From contig CAJFKR010000010.1 in NCBI GenBank assembly GCA_904386005.1, positions 1 to 47,295 of the forward strand: DNA of 47,295 bases, written 5' to 3'. Origin of the DNA: Candidatus Flemingiibacterium merdigallinarum. Lineage in GTDB: Bacteria > Bacillota > Clostridia > Oscillospirales > CAG-272. The first letter of the stretch is position 1; every line of letters begins with the position of its first letter. The notes beneath the pieces are model-generated. The model saw only the letters and a list, made by a program, of their open reading frames with translations, searched no databases and was not told the origin of the DNA. This document shows positions 8,182 to 15,872 of the stretch, piece by piece. A program made the translations under genes and the position numbers.

Positions 8182-9393
8182 ATGGACATTATCAATAAAA
8201 GCGACAGATATTCACCGCTCAAGGATTTCTGCGACTATATGATAAAAGAGCGAACGCCCGGTTGTGTGCTTGTAGTCTACCGCAAAGGCGAAAAAGCATT
8301 TGAATACGCTGCCGGAGTATCGAGCATCGAGACCGGTAAGCCTATGCAGGGCAACGAATATTTCAACATCTACTCCTGCTCGAAGATCATGACCGTTACC
8401 GCCGCGGCTCAGCTGCTCGAGAACGGCAGCTATTTGTTAGGTGACCCGCTCGGCGAATACATATCCGAGTTTCGGGACATGAAAGTCCGCACCAAGGACG
8501 GTGTAGTCGACGCGCAGAACAAAATCACGGTCGGCGACCTTTTCTCAATGACCGCCGGACTCGACTACAACCTCAACTCCGAATCGATAAAGCGCGCCCG
8601 CGAGCTGACGGGCGGGGCTATGGATACCGCGGAGGTAGTGCGCTGCATCGCGTCCGAGCCGCTGTCGTTTGAACCGGGTACGCACTGGCAGTATTCGCTC
8701 TGTCACGATGTGCTCGCCGGACTTGTCAGCATCATCACCGGAATGAAGTTCCGAGATTATGTGAAAGAGAACATCCTCGACCCGCTCGATATGCATGAGA
8801 CGGTCTACCACGCTACGCCTGAAATTGAAGCTCTGATGGCGGAACAGTACACTTTTGTCCCGAAAAACGGCAGCGAGATCACAGACATCGTCGAGGCTCA
8901 GAAGAAGGGCACATCAGGCGGCTACACATCCGACGGCAGCTTCAAGAATGTCGGCAAGCGTGTGTCACACATTCTCGGACCCGAATACGACAGCGGCGGC
9001 GCGGGAATCACTACGACTACGCCCGATTACGCGAAGCTCATCGCCGCGCTGTCACGCGGTGGTCTCGGACTCACAGGCGAGCGGATCCTCGCGCCCGCCA
9101 CGGTCGAGCTGATGAAGGTCAACCGACTCGACAGCGAGCAGCTGCGCGACTTCAACTGGTCCGCTCTGCGCGGCTACGGCTACGGACTCGGTGTGCGCAC
9201 GCACATCGACCAAGCGAAGTCGGGAAGCATCGCGTATCTCGGCGAATTCGGCTGGGGCGGAGCCGCCGGAGCGACAGTGATTTGCGACACCAAGGCGGAG
9301 CTGGGTCTGTTCTTTGCACAGCACACATTAAATCCTCGCGAGGAATGGTATCAGCCGAGACTTCGCAATGTCGCGTATTCGTGTATTGATTGA
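8182..9393 (+). CDS. Beta-lactamase-fold serine hydrolase (class C / family VIII esterase type)
   Basis: The frame extends to a TTG at 8143, but ATG at 8182 has GAAGGG just upstream and gives 403 residues. The SxxK motif is S65-C-S-K68 within NIYSCSKIMTV, placing the nucleophile serine and general-base lysine at the usual distance from the N-terminus. A tyrosine motif YSL follows in HWQYSLCHDVLAG, and a glycine-rich closing segment GEFGWGGAAG takes the place of the third motif. No signal peptide is evident, which favours a cytoplasmic esterase or peptidase-like hydrolase over a secreted antibiotic-resistance enzyme. It is monocistronic, with its own promoter and a strong terminator. The true substrate cannot be read from the sequence. 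Confidence 0.88.
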   Translation: MDIINKSDRYSPLKDFCDYMIKERTPGCVLVVYRKGEKAFEYAAGVSSIETGKPMQGNEYFNIYSCSKIMTVTAAAQLLENGSYLLGDPLGEYISEFRDMKVRTKDGVVDAQNKITVGDLFSMTAGLDYNLNSESIKRARELTGGAMDTAEVVRCIASEPLSFEPGTHWQYSLCHDVLAGLVSIITGMKFRDYVKENILDPLDMHETVYHATPEIEALMAEQYTFVPKNGSEITDIVEAQKKGTSGGYTSDGSFKNVGKRVSHILGPEYDSGGAGITTTTPDYAKLIAALSRGGLGLTGERILAPATVELMKVNRLDSEQLRDFNWSALRGYGYGLGVRTHIDQAKSGSIAYLGEFGWGGAAGATVICDTKAELGLFFAQHTLNPREEWYQPRLRNVAYSCID

Positions 9394-9433
9394 GATATTG
9401 ATTTGATATAGCAAGCAGGGAATTGCAGGCTTG

Positions 9434-9479
9434 AAAAAGCACTGAATCCGTCCAATATGGACAGGTTCAGTGCTTTTTT
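9434..9479. terminator. Bidirectional terminator between convergent genes
   Basis: AAAAAGCACTGAA pairs with TTCAGTGCTTTTT. A-rich on the left and T-rich on the right, it can serve both the hydrolase on the plus strand and the AraC-type gene on the minus strand. Confidence 0.85.
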
Positions 9480-9565
9480 ATGTTTTGTACGGTCTTTGTT
9501 TGTATTGTCCGGTCAAAGAGACTTGATGGCGACAGAATCTTCTCTGGCTGCAAGACTATATTTCA

Positions 9566-9609
9566 ATATCAGCTCCGACGTCCGGACATATCAGCTTCGA
9601 CGTTCGGAC
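9566..9609. repeat. Tandem 22-bp duplication at the 3' end of the regulator gene
   Basis: Two adjacent 22-bp copies of ATATCAGCTCCGACGTCCGG-type sequence (9566-9587 and 9588-9609), differing at two positions. The second copy covers the last codons and stop of the AraC-type gene, so the duplication sits across its end. Confidence 0.8.
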
Positions 9610-10508
9610 ATCCGGTATCCGGATAAATTGATATTCCGGTATTCGCGCGGAGACATACCGACCAGCTTGTGAAAGACATTCGTAAAATAGTTCGAATCGT
9701 TGAATCCGATAATCGACGAAATTTCCTGTATCGACATATCGGTCGCGTTCAACATCGCCTTCGCCTCGTCAATTCGCAACGTGTTGATGTATTGATTCAG
9801 CGTCATACCGCTTGACGACTTGAACATATGACTGATGTATGACTCGCTGTAGTTGAATGTCTCGCTGAGCGTCTTTAGGTCGATACGTGTGTTGTGGTGG
9901 CTGTTGATGTAATTTATGATATCGTAGTAAAGAAAATTGCTTGCTTCCTTTCTGTTCGAATCCGGAGCGTAGGCTACACTTTCGATAAGCCCGAGCTTGA
10001 GCATATCGCAGAGCGGGTGTATCAGCGTGTCGCAGAGCTGTCGGTCGGGACGTGTCGGAATCAGATAGGTTTCGTATGCCGTCATTATCTCCTGCCGGTC
10101 GAGCCTGAATTCCTCGCACAGCCGGTCGAGCTTGTGCATCGCTCTCGGATAGAGCTCGTCGTCCTTGTCAGCTCGGTAGCCGCTGACACTGACAAATCCG
10201 ATTATTTGCTTGCCGTTGTCGATGGGATAGATCAGCTCACAGACTCCGGCGTGGCACATACCATAATACGCGCCGCACTCGGTGCATTTATCGATAATTT
10301 TCTTTTGTGACTGTATGCACTTGTCCCAGAGCTTGCGGTTTGTCTTGACATATAGGCAGTATGGATTGTTATGTATGTTATATTTAGCGAGGTTGCCGAC
10401 CGAGCCGGAAAACATACTTCTTTGGTAATCGTGAATCGTCACCGCTAACGAATATCGCTCTCGTATGAACGTGATGTATGCGATTATATGATTTATAGTA
10501 GGACGCAT
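9591..10508 (-). CDS. AraC-family regulator with PocR-like sensor domain
   Basis: 305 residues. The N-terminal ~170 residues look like a PocR-type ligand-binding domain, with a cysteine cluster (YCLYVKTNRKLWDKC, then DKCTECGAYYGMCHAGVCE) that could bind a metal or small ligand. The C-terminal ~100 residues are a paired helix-turn-helix AraC domain: TLSETFNYSESYISHMFKS and IQEISSIIGFNDSNYFTNVF, ending in the hallmark GMSPREYR. The ATG at 10508 is preceded by AAAGGG. It is divergent from the M14 peptidase gene across about 200 bp that contain a good palindrome, so it probably activates that operon. The tail after SPREYR is longer than usual and overlaps a tandem repeat. Confidence 0.9.
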   Translation of the reverse strand: MRPTINHIIAYITFIRERYSLAVTIHDYQRSMFSGSVGNLAKYNIHNNPYCLYVKTNRKLWDKCIQSQKKIIDKCTECGAYYGMCHAGVCELIYPIDNGKQIIGFVSVSGYRADKDDELYPRAMHKLDRLCEEFRLDRQEIMTAYETYLIPTRPDRQLCDTLIHPLCDMLKLGLIESVAYAPDSNRKEASNFLYYDIINYINSHHNTRIDLKTLSETFNYSESYISHMFKSSSGMTLNQYINTLRIDEAKAMLNATDMSIQEISSIIGFNDSNYFTNVFHKLVGMSPREYRNINLSGYRMSERRS

Positions 10509-10629
10509 ATGTCAGTCCCTTTCTGACTCAATCTGTGTTATATTGCGCAACTCTGCAATATTTTATAGCTTTTGTGAATATATTCAAGGAAATCTGTCGT
10601 GATTGATGATATAATATAAAATGTAACAG

Positions 10630-10649
10630 GATATATTACATAATATATC
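10630..10649. promoter_or_regulatory. Candidate operator palindrome in the divergent region
   Basis: Perfect inverted repeat GATATATTA-CA-TAATATATC, just downstream of a TATAAT at 10610-10615 that has no clear -35. It also overlaps TGTAA-(9)-TTACA (10622-10640). A -10 without a good -35 beside a palindrome suits an activator-dependent or autoregulated promoter for the divergent AraC-type gene and the M14 gene. Confidence 0.4.
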
Positions 10650-10705
10650 TTATCATATTAAACCTGTTTTGTCAACCAAAATCAGAGCACAAAGGAGCGA
10701 TAATA

Positions 10706-11773
10706 ATGCGAGTATTAACTGATTTCTGCGGCGGCAACGCACAGATATTAAATGTCGAAGATAATAAAGTCAGCTTTTTACCCGATCTGCGCGATACCGA
10801 CGGCGACTGGTTCTACTGGGCCTTCAAGGTCACCGGAGCCGCCGGAAAGACCGTCACATTCGATATGTCACCAAAAAACTACGTCGGACCGTTCGGCGCC
10901 GCGGTCAGTCATGACCTGTATCACTGGGAGTGGACCGGCAGTAAAATCGGCAATGGCAGCGGCTTTACCTACACCTTCGCCGACGATGAGGACTGCGTAT
11001 ACTTCGCGCACGATATGCTGTACCACCCGTCGCGCTTCTATCGCTTCTGCGAATTACACCGTCTGCCATTGCGAATAATCGCTGACGACAACAAGGGCAC
11101 GCCGATACCTTGTCTCACGCTCGGAGTGGGGAAGAATACCGTGATACTGACCGCCCGTCACCACTGCTGCGAAGCGACCGGCGACTACATAATGGAGGGC
11201 ATACTCGACGAGTTTGTACATAATCCGATACCGAATATAAAGCTGATCGCACTGCCGTTCATTGACGCCGACGGAGTTGTCGCCGGAGATCAGGGCAAGA
11301 ACCGCCGCCCGCACGACCACAACCGCGACTATATCGAAAAGCCGCTCTACGCCGGAGTGCGCATAGTGCAAGAGCTTGTAAAACGCGAGCATCCTATAGC
11401 GGTGTTTGACCTTCACTCGCCGTGGCATACCGGCGGGCGCAATGACAAGGTGTTCTTTGTCCGCAGCGTGCCCGAGATGCGCGAGCGCATGGTCGAGCTT
11501 GCGAATTGTTTTGCGGGGCGAATCACGCCCGACGCGATGCAGTACGACATCGTCAACGACATAGACCCGGGCGTTGAGTGGAACAACATCGACAAGCACA
11601 TCACCTGCGGCAGCTGGGCGAGCGATATCGAAGGAAATATCTTCGGCTTCTCGCTCGAGACGACCTATTTTGGCGAGAGCGGCAATGTCGTGTCACAGCC
11701 AAAGCTAATCGAGACCGGACGCTGCTTTATCCGCGCATTCGCAGATTACCTCGCCGCACACGGGGTAAACTGA
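10706..11773 (+). CDS. M14-family zinc carboxypeptidase-like protein
   Basis: 355 residues; ATG at 10706 follows AAAGGAG. The first ~130 residues form a beta-rich N-terminal domain (WFYWAFKVTGAAGKTVTFD), as in cytosolic M14-like peptidases. The catalytic domain shows the zinc motif HCCE (H-x2-E) in LTARHHCCEATGDY, the substrate-arginine region NRRPHDHNRDY, the third zinc ligand in DLHSPWH, and the catalytic Glu in FSLETTYFG. No signal peptide is seen, so it probably acts in the cytoplasm on an imported peptide or amide. It is followed one base later by a CapA-like gene and then a solute-binding lipoprotein, which together suggest handling of a peptide-like or poly-glutamyl substrate; that role is inferred. 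Confidence 0.85.
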   Translation: MRVLTDFCGGNAQILNVEDNKVSFLPDLRDTDGDWFYWAFKVTGAAGKTVTFDMSPKNYVGPFGAAVSHDLYHWEWTGSKIGNGSGFTYTFADDEDCVYFAHDMLYHPSRFYRFCELHRLPLRIIADDNKGTPIPCLTLGVGKNTVILTARHHCCEATGDYIMEGILDEFVHNPIPNIKLIALPFIDADGVVAGDQGKNRRPHDHNRDYIEKPLYAGVRIVQELVKREHPIAVFDLHSPWHTGGRNDKVFFVRSVPEMRERMVELANCFAGRITPDAMQYDIVNDIDPGVEWNNIDKHITCGSWASDIEGNIFGFSLETTYFGESGNVVSQPKLIETGRCFIRAFADYLAAHGVN

Positions 11774-11774
11774 C

Positions 11775-13001
11775 ATGAGCCGCTTCAGAATCGCCTTCAC
11801 CGGAGACGTCATGTGCCCGCCCGGTCTGACCGAGATATGCACATCAAACGGAATAATCTGCTACGACGACCTGTTTTCAAGGATTAAACCAGAGCTGTCC
11901 GACTGTGACCTTTTGGTCGGCAATCTCGAGACGCCGATAGCCGGAGCCAAGCTCGAATATACGCACGAGCGCTATTGCTTCAACTCGCCCGACGAATTCG
12001 CGGTCATGCTGAAAGATTACGGCTTCGGGCTGCTCTGCCTTGCGAACAACCACTGCATGGACCGCGGCGAGGAGGGAATCGACCGGACGCTCGACACACT
12101 CGACCGGCTCGGAATCAGGCACACCGGACTATATCGGGTAGGTGATGCCGCCGGCTCCGCGTCACACACCGGATACACCGAGTCTGCCGCTGCCGCCGAA
12201 CCTGCCGTTTCAACCGAACTGACCTCTGCTGTCAATCCTGCCGCTACAGCCAATCATCCTCCCTGCGTCATAGAACAGCAGGGTATACGCGTGGCATTTG
12301 TCAACTACACCTACGGCACGAACGCGTTCGCGCACCATCGTTTCCTGACCGACGATCTGTCGGGTCGGGTAAATCTGTTTCAGCCGCAGGAGACCCTGCC
12401 GGGGTCGATACATCTGCTCGAATCGGAGGAGACGATCGCGCGTGAGACGGTTCGGCTCTACTCCGACCCGAAGCCGGATGAATATTATCGCTATATCAAG
12501 CCGCACCTCGAGCGGCTCAAAGCCGATATCGACGCCGCGCGAGCCGAATCCGATTTTGTAGTCGCGGTCATGCACAGCGGCGGGCAGTACAACCCCTTGC
12601 CTGACGCGTATACGCGTATGCTGGCACAAACGCTGACCGAATACGGCGTCGACTGTATAGTCGGTCACCACCCGCACGTGATACACCCCTGCGAATTCAT
12701 CAAGAGGGGAGACAGACAGGTGTTTTGCGCATATTCGCTCGGCAACCTTTACTGCATACCGTCGATTTGTCAGGATGTCGAAGGCTCGGCGCACTCGGTG
12801 CTGTTATATCTGACACTCGAACGCGATTCAAGCGGTGTACGGCTTGAGTCGATCGATTATCGTGTGATTTACACATCGGAGCGAGAGGGAAGCGCGCCTT
12901 ACTGTATAAAGTCGCTGTCGTCCGACAGCAAATCGACACCAGCCGACAAATATGCTGCGCTGTTTGAAAATAATAACGATAATATATGCCGTTTATATTG
13001 A
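11775..13001 (+). CDS. CapA-like metallophosphatase-fold protein
   Basis: 408 residues, starting one base after the previous stop, so co-translated. It matches the CapA/PgsA poly-gamma-glutamate-type family: TGDVMCP at the N-terminus, NLETPIAG, LANNHCMDRGEEGIDRT, then VMHSGGQY, VGHHPHVIHPCE and CAYSLGNL. These Asp/Asn/His motifs form the metal centre of the calcineurin-like fold. An Ala/Ser/Thr-rich insertion at about residues 120-160 (SAAAAEPAVS region) looks like a species-specific low-complexity loop. Unlike capsule-linked CapA proteins it lacks a membrane anchor, so it may be cytoplasmic and act with the adjacent M14 enzyme. The exact reaction is unknown. Confidence 0.87.
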   Translation: MSRFRIAFTGDVMCPPGLTEICTSNGIICYDDLFSRIKPELSDCDLLVGNLETPIAGAKLEYTHERYCFNSPDEFAVMLKDYGFGLLCLANNHCMDRGEEGIDRTLDTLDRLGIRHTGLYRVGDAAGSASHTGYTESAAAAEPAVSTELTSAVNPAATANHPPCVIEQQGIRVAFVNYTYGTNAFAHHRFLTDDLSGRVNLFQPQETLPGSIHLLESEETIARETVRLYSDPKPDEYYRYIKPHLERLKADIDAARAESDFVVAVMHSGGQYNPLPDAYTRMLAQTLTEYGVDCIVGHHPHVIHPCEFIKRGDRQVFCAYSLGNLYCIPSICQDVEGSAHSVLLYLTLERDSSGVRLESIDYRVIYTSEREGSAPYCIKSLSSDSKSTPADKYAALFENNNDNICRLY

Positions 13002-13081
13002 CAGGCATTCAACCGAATTACCGCATATAGAAACGGTTAAATAGATTGTGGACTCGATTCTACAAACAAGGAGATGAACAT

Positions 13082-14563
13082 ATGATAAAATATAATCGTG
13101 CCTTTGCACTCGGACTTGCGGCGCTTATGACTGCCGGCTGTATCAGCTGCTCCAACGCAGATAATCAACAGAAATCTACAGTAACCGAGAGCGAATCAAC
13201 TGACACGCAGGCTGTCACTGCACAGAGCGAGCAGGAGCTGCACCCGCTTCCCGAAAAGAACATGGACGGCTTCGAGCTGAGGTTCTATAATTACAACAAC
13301 AACTGGATGACTTGGGCGATAAACCAGCTTGACGCCGATTCCGAAAACGGCGACAATGTAAACGATGAAATCTATCGGCGCAACCGCCGGATCGAGGATA
13401 AATACAACTGCGTCATCACCGAGACCGCGGTCGACAATACGCTGGACAATTTCCGAAACATTGTTATGTCAGGCGACGACGCGTATGACATCGCGTTTGT
13501 ATACGACGAGCAGGTCGCTAATCTCTATTCGGAGGGGCTGATCTCGTCTTGGGATCGGCTCGAATACGTAAATCTCGACTGCTCGTGGTGGAATCAGAAT
13601 GCCAACGATGTGTTCCAGATCAACGGAAAGCAGTTCGCCGCGGTCGGCGACTTCACGCTCGCGATGCTGACGCGCGGCTTTGTACTGCTGTTTAACAAGG
13701 ATATGTATGACGCCGCGAACCTCGACGATAATCTGTATGACCTTGTCCGCAGCAATCAATGGACGCTCGATAAATTCGCCGAAATTTCGATGAACTTTGT
13801 CAACGACCTTGACGGCAACGGAGTTTACGACGAGAATGACCAATACGCGACTACCGGAGCTGTCAAGCTGCATTTCGGCTCGCTTGTGACCGGCTGCGGC
13901 GTCAAGTATATTTCGGTAGGTGAGGATGGTCTGCCTTATTTCAATATCCCTGGAAATACACGCGCGATGGATGTGCTGCAAAAGATATTCGATATCCACA
14001 ACGGCACTGGTATCTTTTATAAGGTAGTAAACGACGTCCACAACGGCAGCAATGAAGCGCGAGAGATGTTCAAATCGCACAAAATCGTATTCCAAGGGAC
14101 TTCGACCAAGGGTATCGAATACTACCGCGACGTCGACTTTGACATCGGCATTCTGCCGTATCCGAAATACGACTCGGAGCAGGAGGAGTATTACATACTC
14201 ACCTCGGGCTGCGGTGTACCTGCTATACCGGCAACATTATCAGACGATCGCTGCGAAAATGTCGGCATACTACTCGACGCGCTCTGCCGCGATTCGCAGG
14301 AGAATCTCGTTCCGACCTACAAAGACGTTGTATTGAAGGTCAAATATTCAAATGACGCTGACTCGGCGGAAATGCTCGACATCATCTTCAAGTCGGCGGC
14401 GTTTGACCTCGGACTTTCGATGTGGCCGAATGTAACCTACTATAAATACATGGAGAGCTACCTCAATATGGTCGACAACTTCTCGTCGCTGACCGCGTCA
14501 CTCGAGCCGCAGGTACAGGCGAATATCGACAAGCTGGTCGAGGCACTCGAGGAGAATGGATAA
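13082..14563 (+). CDS. Extracellular solute-binding lipoprotein (ABC family 1-like), orphan
   Basis: ATG at 13082 is preceded by AAGGAGATG and gives 493 residues; an upstream in-frame ATG at 13046 has no signal-peptide logic. The N-terminus MIKYNRAFALGLAALMTAGC is a lipoprotein signal with lipobox Cys20. A Ser/Thr/Gln-rich linker follows, then a periplasmic-binding-type domain with MSGDDAYDIAFVYDEQ and a DLDGNGVYDENDQ calcium-loop-like segment, and a C-terminal binding lobe. Such proteins deliver sugars or peptides to ABC importers, but no permease or importer ATPase lies beside it. It is 80 bp after capA-like and ends in a terminator, so it is probably the last gene of this operon and uses a permease encoded elsewhere. 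Confidence 0.85.
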   Translation: MIKYNRAFALGLAALMTAGCISCSNADNQQKSTVTESESTDTQAVTAQSEQELHPLPEKNMDGFELRFYNYNNNWMTWAINQLDADSENGDNVNDEIYRRNRRIEDKYNCVITETAVDNTLDNFRNIVMSGDDAYDIAFVYDEQVANLYSEGLISSWDRLEYVNLDCSWWNQNANDVFQINGKQFAAVGDFTLAMLTRGFVLLFNKDMYDAANLDDNLYDLVRSNQWTLDKFAEISMNFVNDLDGNGVYDENDQYATTGAVKLHFGSLVTGCGVKYISVGEDGLPYFNIPGNTRAMDVLQKIFDIHNGTGIFYKVVNDVHNGSNEAREMFKSHKIVFQGTSTKGIEYYRDVDFDIGILPYPKYDSEQEEYYILTSGCGVPAIPATLSDDRCENVGILLDALCRDSQENLVPTYKDVVLKVKYSNDADSAEMLDIIFKSAAFDLGLSMWPNVTYYKYMESYLNMVDNFSSLTASLEPQVQANIDKLVEALEENG

Positions 14564-14604
14564 AATCGAGAGCACGACCGGAAACGTTGGCTCAGGCTTA
14601 AAAA

Positions 14605-14650
14605 CCTCCGTCTATTCGTTACAGCGGATAGGCGGAGGTGCTGTTATTTT
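14605..14650. terminator. Terminator after the binding-protein operon
   Basis: A 14-bp stem (CCTCCGTCTATTCG with CGGATAGGCGGAGG, including G-U pairs), then CTGTTATTTT. Read on the minus strand the hairpin is followed by TTTTTAAG, so it can stop transcription both ways. Confidence 0.8.
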
Positions 14651-14661
14651 GGGAAGGCGTA

Positions 14662-14737
14662 GGAACGTCAATTGACGGTAGCGGTGTTGATTTTGATAAG
14701 CGAGGGAACGTCAATTGACGGAAACGATGTTGATTTG
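14662..14737. repeat. Two copies of a ~33-bp direct repeat, 43-bp period, centred on CGTCAATTGACG
   Basis: GGAACGTCAATTGACGG occurs at 14662-14678 and 14705-14721, each followed by a related CG(G/A)TGTTGATTT segment. Each copy contains the perfect 12-bp palindrome CGTCAATTGACG (14666-14677 and 14709-14720). The spacing of about four helical turns would let two dimeric proteins bind on one face. Confidence 0.75.
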
Positions 14738-15029
14738 GAAAGGCGAAAGTATTGTTAAGTCAGAGTATTTATGAAACTGACCGGTAATGCTTTACATGAT
14801 GCGAGATAGAGTCAGCAAAAAATCATCTGAGCCGCGAGTTGACCAAAGTATCATCAAACGGATGAATCGTATGCCCGGATGAATCATACGATGAGTAAAT
14901 GACGCGGCAATGTGGGATGAATGTATATAGAGAAAAGTATGTAGCAAAGCGATTATATAGAACAGCGGATTTTGTATGAGCCGCGGTGACCGGAATCCAA
15001 AGCAGGCGACTCCCCTGAATTGATACATA

Positions 15030-15061
15030 CAATTATACAAAATGCAAATTTTGTATAATTG
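15030..15061. other. AT-rich perfect hairpin in gene-free region
   Basis: CAATTATACAAAA pairs perfectly with TTTTGTATAATTG around TGCAAA. It has no T tract, so it is not a normal terminator. TATAAT-like strings in both arms are probably coincidental. Confidence 0.5.
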
Positions 15062-15068
15062 AGGGAAG

Positions 15069-15128
15069 CAAAAAACGCAATCTCCGGCTGAATCGCAATT
15101 TGCCGCATCGCAAATTCCAGCCGGAGAT
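15069..15128 (-). terminator. Intrinsic terminator for the PfpI gene
   Basis: ATCTCCGGCTG (15080-15090) pairs with CAGCCGGAGAT (15118-15128), with an inner AATTTGC/GCAAATT stem. Read on the minus strand it is followed by TGCGTTTTTT. It lies about 130 bp downstream of the PfpI stop. Confidence 0.7.
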
Positions 15129-15157
15129 CTTATATCCATCATCACGAAATCTACTTA

Positions 15158-15189
15158 TCCAATACGCACACGTTCCAATACGCACACGT
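15158..15189. repeat. Exact 16-bp tandem duplication
   Basis: TCCAATACGCACACGT is present twice in direct succession (15158-15173 and 15174-15189), followed by a degenerate third unit. It is intergenic, downstream of the PfpI gene. Confidence 0.85.
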
Positions 15190-15258
15190 CTCAATTTGCA
15201 CCCGTGTATACCAGAATCCGCAATAACCGTGTAATTACATATCGCGTGCTTTGTCTAA

Positions 15259-15762
15259 TCACAGCAGCTTTATAAACTCGCGCATGAAATACGGCAGGTC
15301 CTCGGGACGCCGCGACGTCACGAGCTTGCGGTCGACTACGACCGGCGCGTTCTCGTACAGCGCGCCCGCGTTGACAAGATCGTCTCGTATGCCCGGATAA
15401 CAGGTCGCGTGCCGTCCGGATATACGCCCGCTCGATATCAGTATCTGCTGTCCATGACAGATCGACGCCACCGGCAAATCGTTGTCCATGAAATATCTCA
15501 CGGCATTCAGAATGTCGGCGTTCTGGCGCAGCTTTTCGGGCGCGGTGCCGCCCGGCAGTATCAGACCGGCATATAGCTCCGGTCGTATCTCGTCCGGCAA
15601 TAGTCCGGCTTCGATCTTATAATGATACTTCGCGTTTATCGTCCGCTTTTCGAGCGACGCCACGTCGACCTCGTATCCGGCTTCGAGCATCCGGAAATAC
15701 GGATACATGACCTCGCTGTCGTCACAATTGTCGTATGTAATCAATAGTATCTTCTCGCTCAT
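15259..15762 (-). CDS. DJ-1/PfpI-family protein
   Basis: 167 residues; the ATG follows a GGGGGGAT ribosome site on the minus strand. The fold is flavodoxin-like, with ILLITYDNCDDSEVMYP at the N-terminus, LILPGGTAPEKLR in the middle and the nucleophile-elbow cysteine in ASICHGQQIL followed by GRHATCYPGIRDDL. This family includes intracellular peptidase-like, glyoxalase-III-type and protein-deglycase members; the conserved Glu/Cys/His arrangement supports an active site, but the reaction is not fixed by sequence. It lies 110 bp downstream of the aminotransferase gene and may be transcribed with it; its own ribosome site is strong. Confidence 0.88.
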   Translation of the reverse strand: MSEKILLITYDNCDDSEVMYPYFRMLEAGYEVDVASLEKRTINAKYHYKIEAGLLPDEIRPELYAGLILPGGTAPEKLRQNADILNAVRYFMDNDLPVASICHGQQILISSGRISGRHATCYPGIRDDLVNAGALYENAPVVVDRKLVTSRRPEDLPYFMREFIKLL

Positions 15763-15872
15763 CGTTATCCCCCCATATCTGTTCCCTATATCTACATTTG
15801 TAATATTGCTGATTTCAGCTGTGTAAACTCATCCAAAGTCATACGAATTTATTAGCTCATATTGAATCCAAT

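Larger units (their letters stand above)
14651..15258. other. Gene-free stretch with several short repeats and hairpins
   Basis: About 600 bp without a convincing gene; the longest frames lack ribosome sites and recognisable motifs. It holds a 43-bp-period direct repeat (14662-14737), an AT-rich hairpin (15030-15061), a minus-strand terminator hairpin (15069-15128) and an exact 16-bp tandem duplication (15158-15189). Confidence 0.7.

Noticed and set aside
15001-15128. A small structured RNA formed by two adjacent hairpins
   Set aside because: The right hairpin is better explained as the PfpI terminator on the minus strand; no promoter for a separate RNA was seen.
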